Assembly: GCA_003439945.1 (NCBI GenBank)
Contig: QVRM01006111.1
Coordinates: 1 to 64,000, forward strand
Reading direction: 5' to 3'
Length of the DNA stretch: 64,000 nucleotides
DNA from: Dermanyssus gallinae
Taxonomy: Eukaryota > Arthropoda > Arachnida > Mesostigmata > Dermanyssidae
In this document: positions 1 through 12,555 of the stretch, piece by piece
Layout of the letters: each line of letters starts with the position of its first letter
How positions within the stretch are numbered: the first letter of the stretch is position 1
Notes under the pieces: model-generated
Seen by the model: the letters and a program-made list of their open reading frames with translations, nothing else
What the model was told of the DNA's origin: nothing
Database searches by the model: none
Position numbers and translations under genes: made by a program

Positions 1-2166
1 TACACTTATCAAGTAAACGCTGTCCAGCCAGATTACCATGACCACCTACACACCTTACAGAGTTGCCCCTTTTTTTAGCGCGTTTTGGAATGCGAGCCGA
101 AGAATGTGACGCTATGCGAGGCAAATAATGTAAAATATTCTTTAACGGATTGCTATGCACGTTTTTGGGTTTCCCTGCGCATCTGTAAGTTTGTGCCATG
201 TCTTACTAACTACCCGCTCTTAAATGCATTAAAACATACCTGTATGTACACATTTAGCTTAATAGAGGGATCAAAAGGCCAAGCTAGTATAGCGAAAACT
301 TACTGAAATTTTACTTTATTTGATCCACATTGAGAAAGCTGGTTGTTGCCAATAATAATAATAATAATAATAATAAATAATCTTTGCCGAAAACAGTAAG
401 AAGAGCACAATTAACATTTGACGTCTTATGTGCTGCTAACGTGTGCGCGAACACATGCGTTGTTCACTCGCCCTAGAATGGGTTTCAGTGGGTGCGAACC
501 CCGCTCTCAGCGAGCAGTTAGCGACGCATCTGACCTGTGCAGTAGCTTGGGCGGATGACGCTGAGAGCAACCCAAATAGGGTAAACATGAACCAGCTAAC
601 AAACGAAAGACTAATAGATAGCATGTAAACCCCTGCCAGCCAACATTAAAGATGTGTGGGGCAGATTACGCCAAGGTTCTTTATGATGAACCTTGAAGAC
701 ATAGCCACGGTTGTGCCGAGCGAACTCGCTAATACTACTCATACAGCAGAGGCTGAGAGGTTTCAGAGATCGAGAGGCGTAAATAATGTTATCTGTGGCA
801 CAGGGTTATAATAGACGATATACGGGACTGAGCTGGTTTAATAGTTTCGCATGGCACAAATGTAAAACAACCTTAGGCGTTAAAAGCGTCCAGTGGCATG
901 ACAATTCTAGAATTGCCAATTCAAGTTGCAACGTGCAAGCTCGGGACACAGATTGCCCGGAACGCAGAACGTACGCTCTTCGGGATCAATGCAAGCCAAC
1001 AGGAAAGGGAATGGGATTCAAGTTCTCAAGCCCCTTCTAACTGGTTCGAGTGTTTAACTGACTGAGCATTTATATGCAGTCTATTTTACATTATTTATTA
1101 TTATATTATCATATTTTCATTCGCCTTTGCTAAGTATCCTGCGGCTAAACTCTGAGAGGACACAGATGGTGAACATGCTAACAATATTGCGTGCATCCCC
1201 AAACCCTCTGACCGCACAGCAATAATTACGAAACGACATGCACAAGAGCGATGCACGCGACGTGGCTCTCGCTACAGCAAAAACATCAGCGTCAGGGCAA
1301 TAGCGTTACGCACCAACACTGATCACAACGGTAATAGAAACACTAGCAACAATAGAATATATAAGACAACAGCAGACACATGGTTACCTCTTTAGTAGCT
1401 ATTAGCAGTAGCCATAATGGGCACCATTATCTGCCAAGCGAACATACACGCGCTCGGACAATCTTCATTAGGCGGAGTCCTAATTAAAGCACCAGCCTGA
1501 GGGCCTTAACTCCTTTTTTGGGGCAGGCGCCTTGGAACGAGACCCTTTATCATAGCTTTGCTAGGTAATTTTCTTACAGAGGGGCGCGGTACATTTCATA
1601 ACTGCAAACGGCCAAAGTCTTCCACTTAGGAAAACAATATTGCATTATTCGTTTATTGACGTAATTGTGTCTTCACACATTTTTGACGTAGTGAGCGATA
1701 CCAGTATGCTCCGTTTGTTTGTACATATTAGCACTACTTCACTAATTTATCACAATTACTTTATTTACGTTCATTCGCATTTATTAGAGCAGTCTGCCGC
1801 CCAGCTTTGTGACACTTGTGGTATGCGTACACGGGCCTTCAGCCTTACGAACTATGCGACTATAGTGTTCTAATACACATACTATATTTAAAGTTAAACT
1901 TATATCGAAACTTTCTTAAGCGTTAATATATTATAAAACTGCCTTGCTTTGGCCTATAATTATTGAAGCCACGATTTATTACGATGAATGTCGGGTTAAC
2001 CAAGTCGAGTTTTGCCTCATCCCATACGAAGTGTGTTCTCTGCCCTTCATTTGCAACTATAATAGACGAGAAGGTAGTGAGTGTAATCTATTGTCATTCA
2101 TTCATCATCTTATATGATTGATCATAGCCTATAATAAATGCGTTATTATAGGATGTGTTATTATAA

Positions 2167-2168
<2 letters not shown>

Positions 2169-2209
<41 letters not shown>
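2169..2209. repeat. (AT)n microsatellite
   Basis: Uninterrupted AT dinucleotides, about 20 copies. Similar tracts at 2613-2630 and 2853-2895 lie nearby. Confidence 0.95.
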
Positions 2210-2212
<3 letters not shown>

Positions 2213-2849
2213 GAATGAGGTTTGAATGTGCCAAACATGTCTCAAAAATGCTTTATTTCGAGTAGGATGTATCGTTGTCACAACTTAACATGGGGTCGGT
2301 TTAGGTCGACTCTATATCGTTCTGGTTGCGCCTTTACCCAGCAATGGGCGTTAATAAAGCAATAATAATAATACTGTACGCTCACGCTATTGTGCGACAA
2401 AAGTGTACGCATATCTCACTTACTCACTCATCGTCAAACGACGGCATTTGTACGCAATCTATTACAACAAAACCAGTGTTGCTCATTTGAATAAATCATA
2501 CAACATCGGTCGTACGATGCGTAGACTGACGGAAAACAAGTTGAGGCGAAGCTGCGGCCGACAATTCCGATGGTTAGCTTGCAGGTAGGTGACTGATGTT
2601 TTGAATAGTATATATATATATATATATATAGTATATAAATAGTATATAAATATACGTTACGTAGCATACTCCTCGGTCACCCTGCTAGAGCTCGCGCCGA
2701 TCGTAACTTTGCAAAAACGGTCCCAAATAAACGTCCCGAACGACGTGTTGCCCAACTGTATACTAATGTTCTAATGAAAAGAAACGAATAAGCAATTTGT
2801 GACAAGCCTAGATTTTTTGCAATACTTTCCGATAAGGTCGTCCAATGTA

Positions 2850-2899
<50 letters not shown>

Positions 2900-3187
2900 C
2901 ATACATAAGATAATGTCCCCGTGCAAGCGCTTGCGATAATCTACCGCAGTGGCCAACGCGTTTGCGGACGGCACGTGGCCGGTCAATAGAAGGATTATCT
3001 GTAGTTACCTGGGCGCTAGAAACACAACCGTAGCGATACCATATCGCGAATGGTAGTTACTCTACTGGCTCCTCGAGAGGCGAACAATCTCTCTTTTTTG
3101 CGACTCTCATACACTCATGCATACCTTCCCACGATGCGCCCCTATTGCTTTGCAACAGGTCGGTGTCCTGGGATCGTCGCTGGATTC

Positions 3188-3232
3188 GTTTTTGTTGTTG
3201 TTGTTTTGTTGTTGTTCTTGTTGTTGTTGTTG
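3188..3232. repeat. (GTT)n tract
   Basis: Imperfect GTT repeats. Opposite-strand CAA tract at 5186-5267. Confidence 0.85.
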
Positions 3233-3869
3233 AGGACTGCTCTCCATCGTGAGAACCAAGATGAACAAAACGCCTTACTCAACGATAACGCTCAACACTA
3301 TAACGTTACAAATAACCGGTTGATGGGGTATTCGTTTTGTTGATTTCAACGAGATACACGAGAGAGCGGGAAAAGGTGCGTTCTTTAGAGACGCAACGCA
3401 GTACGCAAGTAGAGTTGAGGGCACGTCCTCTGCATGGTCGCGTCGCTTCGACAATTGCGCCGCACACCAGCTGGCGCAGCGCTGGACCAATGTTTGTTTC
3501 AGGCATTTTTGAGTACTGCTAATAACGTGCTATTCCTTAAATTGTGCAACACGCGCTACGCTAACTGACGTGGTAAACAATCTGTTTTCTACAAATCGTT
3601 CGGTAGGGTTGCCCATTTATTTTAGAATAAAGCAACTGTATTTTTTATATATATATATATAAAAAAATATATATATATATACGTACGTACACCAAAACGA
3701 ACAAACCTAGTCAGCTCCTTCATCGGTGTCAATTGGTCACCCCGTTGACAAATTGACATCACAGCCCTATGTGTATCATTAGTGCAGGACGATACTCTAG
3801 CCTTGCCGCTACTACTGAAACTTCTAGCAGGTATTTTTTCAACTTCAAAGCACATAAAATCATGTCACC

Positions 3870-4150
3870 CTCAGTCTAGCCCATTCTATGGCGGCGAGTG
3901 AAAGCTATGGCACTTCATCTTGCGGATACCAACAAGCTTAGAAAATGTTCAGCAATCGGGTATCCCCACTGGGAATTCTGCCCTCTTGCGTCCGATGCTT
4001 TGAGTGCTCTTGGCGTTCAAATCAAGCAACTATTTCGCAATGTCGGCACCTTGTCAGACCTTGAACTTTGCTAGTAAGAGGCTTCCAAACAGTGAGGTCT
4101 GAACAGCAGCTATTTCTCTATGTCAAATCTGCTTCCACTAGCAACTCTTT
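3870..4150 (+). mobile_element. Possible retroelement ORF C-terminal remnant
   Basis: A broken plus-strand reading contains EFCPLASDALSALGVQIKQLF and, after stops, a segment resembling a YFxxxxLLPLA run. This resembles the region that often follows reverse transcriptase in retroelement polyproteins. Several stops and shifts show it is dead. The match is weak and from memory of the motif order. Confidence 0.25.
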
Positions 4151-4598
4151 ACTCGGTACTATCCTGATGCGTGCACTGTGCAAGTATGTCTAGTAACCGA
4201 ATAATGGCAATTTGTAGGGGTCTGTCTCCTTATATATATATATATATATATAAGAGCAATTACATGACGCTTGTAGAGACCGAAATACATAGATTTCTGC
4301 TTGGATGAATTGCGATTCTTGTTCGCAAACGCCATCCGGAAAAGTACGACATTACGCAGAACTGTGACTATAGCCTGCATACGATCGTGCATATTATGGA
4401 GTAATTAACCACATTACGGGCACATTTGATATCGATCTGTTCGGCCCGAACCGGGTACCAGTTATTTATACCCTAAAATTATCTGCGTGGATTACAAGCA
4501 TGTTCTCGAAACCCAGAAATGGCATCGTGTTAGCAAATGATCAAGTAGCATCTTAGAAAAGATGCTGAAGTTGTCACAGCAGTTTGTCCGCTCCTTCA

Positions 4599-4602
<4 letters not shown>

Positions 4603-4659
<57 letters not shown>
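4603..4659. repeat. (AT)n microsatellite
   Basis: About 28 uninterrupted AT units. It is followed at 4735-4774 by a second tract inside the inverted repeat. Confidence 0.95.
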
Positions 4660-4664
<5 letters not shown>

Positions 4665-4692
4665 ATTGTATTTATAAGACAAACAAATGTGC

Positions 4693-4735
4693 CAGAAGAT
4701 TTGCCTTTTATTCCTTTCTCTTCTCTCCCTATCGC

Positions 4736-4777
<42 letters not shown>

Positions 4778-4800
4778 ACGAATAAAGGGCAAATCTTCTG
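4693..4800. repeat. Inverted repeat flanking an (AT)n tract
   Basis: Arms of 21 bases (4693-4713 and 4780-4800) pair with one mismatch. The centre holds a CT-rich stretch and a 40-base (AT)n tract. The layout resembles a foldback element into which a microsatellite has expanded. Confidence 0.75.
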
Positions 4801-6526
4801 TCATCACTTTTCGTCATGTTAATACAATTATTACTGCCGACGGCAGTCCAACAAATGGGGCTGGCACTAGCGCTACAGTGTGGGCGGTACGTTTTGTCGA
4901 AGACTATGAAATTACTAAACCAAACCGCACCGGATAAGTAAAAATAAACAGAGCAGAAACATATAATACCATCGAAGTCGATCGAAGTCAAGACAGGAAT
5001 AGTGACTGCGATAGAGGGATATATATATAGAGAGAGAGAGAAGGAGAAATAGACAGGGGAGCTACAAGATGTCGCAGAATTTGCTGTTTTGTGTGAACGG
5101 ACAGCAAGGGGAAATTTTGTGCACAGGCGATGCAGTATGTCCACCAACGAATCGAGACGATCGCCTGGTGGGCGAAATGAAGTAACAAGAACAACAACAA
5201 CCCTGACAACACAGAACAACAACAACAATAACAAAAAAAAAACAATGGCAACAACAACACAAAACAGCAAAATACCACCAGGCCGATTTGAATACAATTC
5301 CGAAATTGACTTAGCGGCACGGAGAGTGGCTAGCTGTGATGATGATGATGGATGACTAAATGAGCGATGTAAAAAATAATGAATGAGACGCAAACCGATT
5401 ATTATTGGGAAGACCTGGTTGAGCAATACGGTTGCTACTTGTGCCGCCTCACTGTCGTCGTTTGGTTTTGTTGTCGTAGTTGTTGTCGTTATCGATGTCG
5501 TTGTTGTTGTTGCGGACATTGGCCTTCAAAAATCGTCAAACCCTCTCATTACTTCGTAGGCAGGAAGGCAGGCTGAAGAAAAGACCTTGAAGTGTTTTCC
5601 ATGTTATCGAATTTTCCATTCAAATTCCAGTGCTGACAAATTCGGCGGTGGAAGTCAACTGAAGAGGCGATCTCCGTGATCTCCTCGAGATCATTGCCCG
5701 GAACTCGGCCTTAATCCCGATTTTTAACTTACTGTGAGGATCCGAATCCCGCGGGCATAGACGGGAATTCGAATCCAACAACAACGACGACCAGAAAACA
5801 CCTAAACGACAGCAGTCGGGAGAGTTATGCTAACGGTCGTTTGCTTCGAGAGACGACCAGCTGGATTGTTGGTTCTCTGACCGGCCGATTAGCGGCACAC
5901 GAGTTGTAAATCCCGAGGCAATTATGTGTCTTTTTTATGTGTATGTGTATTTTCTAATTATATGGTCAGCGCAGGTTATGCTCGTTAAGGGTATCGTCAC
6001 GGGTCGTTCTTCGTGGTATGTGATTTTGGCAGAACCAAAGCTGCACGTAATAAATAAATGAGTTGGACTATAGATCGTAGATAACTGATGGTCAAACGTT
6101 GATAGATCACTAGATCGAGCGGTCGGTGATCTTATGTGATTAAAAGCTGATCAAGGCAAGATCCTGACTAGCACCATCACCAGTAGCAGCAGCAGCGATA
6201 GCAAAAACAGCATTGCCATAGATGATGATCCCGTGTGGTTCTGTGTAAGTGGTAGCCCACTGTACAGAAGGAAGACGAAAGACGAGTCACACTTGTTGCC
6301 AAATACCAAGCGGCGAGATGCCGCACGCAAGACTATACAACATCATTAAGGTGTATCTACAAATATTCGTACATTGTCTTCGATGAGACAAGGTGATATA
6401 CTACAAAGTGGCGATAATGTGTCCTTAAACAAACGTATTAGGTAATTGTTTAAGCGTTTTATGCCATCATAATCTAACATTCTGACTTGCAACTTATTTC
6501 TTTTAGAGGTAGGGCAGAGCAACTGT
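4801..6526. other. Non-coding sequence, no gene seen
   Basis: Holds the CAA tract at 5186-5267, a short GA run and otherwise unique sequence. The long minus-strand frame over 4596-5519 is driven by AT and GTT repeats. Confidence 0.5.
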
Positions 6527-7843
6527 TTAGTCGCTTTCGGTGTCATAAGCAACCGTCGTCTCTTTGTCTTGTGTGTTTCCCCATTTTCCCTTTCTGTTGT
6601 GCTTCGGCTCGTCCGCTGTATCCCGCTGGTGGACCCTTCCCACCGATTGGATATCCCTGTTTTCCTCAGCACCTTCCCTACAGGACTCCCTAAGTGTCTG
6701 CACTTCCCCCCTGTAGGAGGGGCAGGCCATGCTGTCTGTGCCATGCCCATCTACCCCGCAAACGTAAAATCTCGGCACCTTCTTCGGCTTGTCAGTCCCA
6801 AACCATGTGGTCCGAGCTGTCATCTTTACAGCGCGTCTTCCTCGCAGCCTCAGTCTTCTTACAGTCTAGATCTTTGTAGCTTGATTTCTGGCGTTTCAAG
6901 CAGAAGAGACTCTCAGCCACTTCTCAGGGGTGCACTACTTCGACTCTAGCTTTAGGGTTTTATGGGCCGGAAGATCCCTTGCTATCGTCCGTGTTACGAT
7001 AACTGGGGAGCACAGCACTTCCGCTTTACAAGGCCTTGGCTCACTACCACCTAACCGTGGCTCTTCCAGCAAATGGGAGTCACCCCTAAGAGCCCCCTCC
7101 ACAACATTTTCATGTAAGGGGGGATCGATCCCCATAGATCAACCGTGCGAGTTGCCATCGAGTCACCGCGGTCGGCCTGCATTCTTGTGTTTTCCCATAT
7201 CTGCGCCATTCCGGCGCTCTGACAGCCAAAGAATGAAGGTCCCCCTCCTTGTTCTGGGAAAATCCGCGCACACTAGCCACAACTTCGTACGGCCTGATGT
7301 GGGCTGTAAATCTCCAGAGGAGTCTGCCAAATATTTCCCACCCTCTGCCCTTAGCCTAATGACCTTTAATAACGGCTTATAGCACCCCTAAAGTTCTATA
7401 AATAGGGTCAACTGGGCCAATTAGCCTTACGGCTTCACCCTTTTTAAGCACAACGTCTTTTTCGACGTTTAATCATCCACCACCGAGACTGCAGATTGCG
7501 CTCGATTTGTGCTACCACCCTATCCTCTTCCGTGGTTCGACATCGGGAGCACAACACTTCTCTTTCGAGCCTAGGTATCCCTCTTTCTTTTTCACTTTCA
7601 TTCCTAGGCTTCTATCCGTCTATAGTTTGCTTATCTTCTTTTGTAGCTTTATCTTTTTTGTACCCAGGCGCCGCGCCCGATTTCTTTTTCGAGGTCATTG
7701 ATGGTGTCCTTATCCTCTAACTTTGCGTGTCCCCGCGTGGCCCGTATTGACGCTACTAGCCTATTCAGTAGCTTACTGAACGTTTTCTTCCCTTGTTTAA
7801 TATCTTTCATCGTAAAAGCATGTGCTTTACACAGTTTCACCAA
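6527..7843 (-). mobile_element. Non-LTR retrotransposon ORF1 (gag-like) remnant
   Basis: On the minus strand, broken open frames follow each other in gag order. A basic/acidic helical N-terminal part (7843-7649) is followed by a central region (7135-6935). A zinc-knuckle segment (about 6800-6740) reads YVCGVDGHGTDSMACP, with CX4HX6C spacing but the first cysteine replaced by Phe. A Ser/Thr/basic tail ends near 6527. Stops and frameshifts separate the pieces, so the element is inactive. The interval is more GC-rich than its surroundings. The clade (R1, I or Jockey type) cannot be fixed. Confidence 0.5.
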
Positions 7844-8346
7844 TCCGCTGCTCCAACGCTAGAGCGGCGTACTAAAGTTGTTTTTCCTAAGCTCTTCTAG
7901 GATCATTGTTATTGTCTCTGTTTCCTCCTTTTTCGGTAAACTAGAAGCGGTCCATTTCTAGCTTCTGACTGCTCGTCAGTTATTGCGTGAGAGATGTCTT
8001 CACCCTGTTCTCGTCTCCTTCTGTTCTCCGTTCATCTCTTCCTATCGGTTCGGCATTTCCTGACCCTACATGGAAGTTGGCGAACCTTCTCTCAGTTTAT
8101 GAGGCTGAGCTGCTACAACCATTTAAGCAGCGGGCGTAGGAAAGCGGCATTTAGCTTTAAGTCCTTAAAGAAAGTCCGGCCAGGCAACTTTCTACATATT
8201 GCTAAATAGCCCCTCTAACGAACCTTAACGGTTTTTATGACGACTAGATACATATCTTGGTTGGACCCAGTGCTGCATCAATGAAATGGTCTCATGTTGT
8301 CTCTCGAATGTCTCTCTAATTATGCCTTACTTTTGGTGAACGGCCA

Positions 8347-8560
8347 ATGACTGTACCGCAGCGCGACCAACTCAATCTGTGTTTAAAATGCAGAGGGCAC
8401 AATGAGATGCTATGTTTGCAACACAGCGGGGCACTACGCGACCTCGACGTGGTGTCCAGCATACAGAATACGTGTCTCCCGAACCTTCGCGAGAACCGCA
8501 AACAAATTGATCAGAGAGAACCGCAAACAAAATTACCACTTCGCGGCCGATAATAGCATA
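8347..8560 (+). mobile_element. Second ORF1 zinc-knuckle fragment, opposite orientation
   Basis: Reading from 8408 gives CYVCNTAGHYATSTWC, an intact CX2CX4HX6C knuckle. Just upstream, in another frame (8379), is a damaged knuckle CLKCRGHNEMLC with a shortened C-H spacing. Tandem knuckles are typical of gag-like ORF1 of non-LTR elements. The knuckle resembles the one in the 6.5-7.8-kb remnant on the other strand, suggesting related but separate insertions. Confidence 0.45.
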
Positions 8561-10841
8561 GAGGTCTAATTGCTACTCTCTATGACACCCACAATACAGC
8601 TTTCCAACCCGGATGCTTCGCTAGAAATTTTTCTCCGATTAAGGTATTCCTCGCAAGAACATCTCCCATTTCAGTCGGACAAAGCATACACCTCTTTTCA
8701 ATTACTACATGCATACTCGTATAATTTTCCAAACTCTACCTTACAAGAATGCGAGAACTGAACGTCAGCTTTAGTACCCGCGGACACCGAAAGGCGATTG
8801 CATGTAGGAACTTCGGCGTGGGTCATAGTCTTTGAGAAAACTGCTTTTTATCAAGAAAAGAAGAGATCCTCCAATAACGGCCGACCTGGAACAGATATGC
8901 AGTTAATTAACACTATGGGAGACACCCTCGATAATGATAGTCACATATCAGCGCTAGATCTAACGCAAGAATCAAAAGGAATAATTCATCAAGTAAGTGC
9001 CCAGAGGGTTTCATGAGGAACAAGAAACTCTATCCGCCCGTAGCTACGCAACCTTCTTCATTACTTAACTTTCTCCCAGAACCTTCTCTCCACATAACGC
9101 TTTTCCAGGACAAACTATTCCCGTCTTGCAGAAAGCGTTCAAACGAAAAAAATCTCATCTCAATCAACACTTGCCAATATAATTAAATTACATTACCTTT
9201 AAAGCAGCCTGTCGAGAATATCTCCTGCAGTCAAACGGGTGCTGTTTAACTTTTCTTATTCAAATACGTAACAACTAGGGTTTTTTGAGCTACTACGAAT
9301 TAGGTAGAGGTGACAAAGTAAAACATTTATGCTCTTTCGGCTCTTTTCCCACTAAATAGCCCACTCATTAAAACCACCATTGCTTGTGCTAGCGAAAAGG
9401 CATAATCGATTAGCCAAAATAACACTATAATAATCCACCGCTTTAGCGTTTGTGTTTGCCACTAGTGAGTAGTAGAAACTGACCAGTCAATATTGCGTTT
9501 TAGTAAAGACGCCAGAAGAAGAAGGTAAAAAAGACGGAATACAGTTCTACCGATATAGCAAGTCGATACATCATCACACTTACTACATTGTATATGTGCG
9601 TTATTTAACGTATCCTATAACGTACGCCATTTCGATTTGTTCAACTGTTGTTCATTATATATGAAATATTAGACAAAAGTGAATATTTGTATTTTGATTA
9701 ATTGTCCAGTAAAGAATTGCTAATTACATTGCATGTGCCATTGAACGCGTCAAACAACGGCGGATAATGTCGGCGCTGAACACTATTCTAGCATACGTCA
9801 TCATCACCATCATTATCACCATCGTACGTCATCGAATATGCATCACAAGATAGTGTAGTATATAGTACAATGAAACAGCGAAAATCGCATTGACCGGGTG
9901 CGCTGTGGCCTGCGCTTACATGCGCAGGGGCACCATGATGATGATAATGACGACGATGATGATGATGATGATACCGCCTTCTAAATACCGTTAAGGTGAT
10001 TTTACGTGTGCGCCGAGATCCGACTGGAATGCTGCCGAAGCAACTACGAGGCCATCCTTGAGAGGAGGCCGAACTGCCACGGCTGAGGCGAGAGTTCGAA
10101 CCGATAAGCAGCACACCTGGCAGGCGAATGGTTGCGCGCAGCGAAGAAGACATATCACAGACAAGGTGACAAACCCAAGTCCGGCAGCTCAAGCCGTCAG
10201 CATGTCAAGAACGTGTGAACAGAAAACAGCATCGACAACTACCGGCTGCTACCGTTGCTGCTGCTGCTGCTGACGCTGATACTGATGGCGTTATTGTGGC
10301 GACGAGTTGCATAGTTGCTATCATGATCGTAAAAACAAATGGCCACCTATGACGACCGCTCGAGAGATGGCCGTCGGACACTGGACGCACTGGACAGTTT
10401 TCCACCATCATAGAGTGGACAGCAGAGGACAGCGTTGCAGGGGTCTAAAGAAAGGGTGAGAGAAATAATAACTAGGGACATAGTGAGTGTGTGTGTCTGT
10501 GTGAGACTGTGTTCATGGGGTAGCGAGAGAGAGAGACAGGAGAGAGAGATAGAAAGAGATACCAGTCGGGTAGAAAACGAGAGGTCATTGACGAGTGCCA
10601 TAAACGGCCATATCGGCGGTACAGTCTATCGCTATACATAGACCAAATGAACAGCGGGTACAACGACATGATTCTTGTTGGCGAAGAGTTGTTGTTCTTC
10701 TTGCTGTGGCAATTGTTGCTGTTGTTATTATAATCCCTGCCGTCATCCTCTGGTCCTCTGGATCCTAGTTGTAGTATAGGCAAATTCCAATAGCAAAAAA
10801 CTGTAGAATAATGATGGCTACATCGCAGTTGCATGCGCAAA

Positions 10842-10844
<3 letters not shown>

Positions 10845-10888
<44 letters not shown>
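10845..10888. repeat. (AT)n microsatellite
   Basis: About 22 AT units. Another tract with one interruption lies at 11097-11137. Confidence 0.95.
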
Positions 10889-10891
<3 letters not shown>

Positions 10892-10892
10892 A

Positions 10893-10956
10893 TATAAACT
10901 AAATAAAAATGCAATTATATACGTAAATGTATAACTGCATTTGTATTTAGTTTATA
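10893..10956. repeat. Inverted repeat next to an (AT)n tract
   Basis: Arms 10893-10922 and 10929-10956 pair over about 28 bases with two mismatches and a two-base gap, with a 6-base loop. It abuts the 44-base (AT)n tract that ends at 10888. Confidence 0.7.
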
Positions 10957-11095
10957 AATTTACGCACGTTAACTGCGCTGGGTGTCTACCAGAATGCACC
11001 GATACGAGATACATCGTAAAAGGTATGCATAGACTTAGACGTGATGATGATTTTCTTTACAACGAAATTGTGTTCATCACAACCACAAATTATTG

Positions 11096-11133
<38 letters not shown>

Positions 11134-11776
11134 TATACAAACAGATAGAGCTGCAGGTACGGAGAAGAACCGGCTGTCAAAGGTCGGCATGGCCAAATAG
11201 TCGAACACGGAACTAATTGTTGCTACCATGGTGCCCTACCGCTCTTAACTAGCAGACTTTAAAAGCTGGTCGATAGAAACGGAAGAATATAGGGTTTATA
11301 GGGAGAGAAAGAAGAAATTATAACTTGAAATGTAAAAGAAAATACGTGGCACGTCGGTTATGCTTAAAAATATAAGGTTCGCAGTTAAGAGACTCCGTTT
11401 TGCGTTCTGTCAATTTGTCGTCTATGACGTGGCCCAAGTTTGCACCACCTCGACTGCGTTCTAATGGTATGACCAATTAGATAAATGACAAATTGTTGTA
11501 GTGGCAATAGCTGTTATTAAATGTAGTAAGAGTGCTTAAATATACAATTAGTGGTACCGTAGCAAAACGTAGACTCACATATATAACAATACTAGTCTTA
11601 TCAAAGCACTCTCTCAGCAGTTGCGTATTGACCTACTGTGGATGGCACCGGCTTGTCACACCCGTATCAGTAGCAATTGATCTCTAGGGGTGAAAAATCA
11701 ACCGGGCATTTCAGCAACTTCTGCTGTTCTCGACAAATTTTGTCGGGATGAGAACATTTACTCTAGTATATGAATA

Positions 11777-11833
11777 TATACTGCTTGTCTAAGACGGTAT
11801 TATCTATTAGCTACCGTCTTAGACAGCAGTATA
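11777..11833. repeat. Near-perfect inverted repeat (hairpin)
   Basis: Left arm 11777-11799 and right arm 11812-11833 are complementary over 22 pairs with a single bulged base, separated by 12 bases. Core: gtctaagacggta / taccgtcttagac. Both arms include a tatactgc end. It is not part of an AT microsatellite. Confidence 0.85.
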
Positions 11834-12024
11834 CCGCTGGTAGTTAAGAATGAAACGTTTTTCCCCAAGTCGAAAGATAAACTCGAGGCGAGTTAAACGG
11901 TCGGAAAAACGCACGTGTTTCTCTCTCTAAAATGATCTTCTTCTTTCTGCAGAGGTGAACAATGCAGCCTTCAGTAATCAGCAATATTTAAATGAATAGA
12001 AAGTTAAATGGCCGACTTGGGCAG

Positions 12025-12157
12025 TGGCGGCGTGGTCTACGGGGCGACGGGTGCGCCAGTCACAGCCGTCATCGACCGGGGTGTCGCCGGTTCAATTCCT
12101 GTTGTTGATCGGATCTTCTTTGAGCTATCCGCATTGAAAGTAGATGATAAATCATAG
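12025..12157 (+). mobile_element. SINE B copy (tRNA-derived)
   Basis: Head tggcggcgtggtctacggg contains an A-box-like core. The B-box reads ggttcaattcc (about 12088-12098). The body continues gttgttgatcgg and tttgagctatccgcattga. Closely parallels the copy at 59943. It sits in the Kir intron 290 bases from the internal exon. Confidence 0.65.
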
Positions 12158-12440
12158 TGGGTGCACTTGTATCGATCGTTGTGCATGAACATTTTATCAG
12201 TGTGAACCAGACGTGAAGGCTGTGTGATGTATGCTCTGAAAAATAACTGCTCCTCAGCTCGTCGTTGTGATTGTTGTTATTATTACTATTATTATTGGCT
12301 AATTATCGTCTTTTCGCCGGATCAAGAATAAGTTTGCTAAGCTTGGCCCGATTCACGTGATTCGTGTACAACTTTTCAACGCATAACGACAGGTTTATAA
12401 GTATGCGCTAGTTAATAACTAATAAAAAAAAGAAACTTAC

Positions 12441-12555
12441 CTGAAGGTATCTCTGGCTCCGTTTATATACATGCTCCTTGGACAGGTTCACGTTCCCGTT
12501 CTTGAACACAACTCGCTTCCGAACACGGCTCGGTATCACTTTTGTATTCTGGTAT
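12441..12555 (-). CDS. Inward-rectifier potassium channel (Kir/Irk), internal N-terminal exon
   Basis: A spliced exon of a tetrameric plasma-membrane channel that conducts K+ inward and is gated by PIP2. On the minus strand it is bounded by an acceptor (TTTCAG, 12561-12556) and a consensus donor (CAG|GTAAGT at 12441/12440). Only one frame is open across all 115 bases: one base completing a split codon, then 38 codons, ending in phase 0 with Leu-Gln. The peptide carries RVRKRVVFKNGNVNL and QRYLQ. In animal Kir proteins this is the cytoplasmic strand and linker just before the Asp-Ile/Leu-Phe-Thr-Thr slide helix. The next exon should therefore begin with that slide-helix motif, but none was found to the left, so the pore and C-terminal domain must lie outside the window. 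Family assignment rests on motif recognition. The paralogue cannot be named from this short segment. Confidence 0.85.

Larger units (their letters stand above)
1..3869. other. Putative Kir intron, no gene seen
   Basis: Mixed AT-rich sequence with the microsatellites listed and a GTT tract. Short ORFs (for example 786-1040) lack splice context or any motif. No Kir slide-helix, GYG filter or C-terminal motif is visible on the minus strand. Confidence 0.5.
8570..12440. other. Non-coding sequence, possible ORF1 tail then intron
   Basis: 8570-9016 has two open plus-strand frames that could be the decayed tail of the ORF1 fragment but carry no motif. 9020-12440 holds ATG/CAT trinucleotide patches (about 9940-9972), AT tracts, two inverted repeats and a SINE B. 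No exon seen. Confidence 0.45.

Noticed and set aside
4596..5519. 307-codon minus-strand open frame
   Set aside because: It is produced by AT repeats (Ile-Tyr runs) and GTT repeats (Leu/Val runs) with no motif. No conserved protein composition between them.
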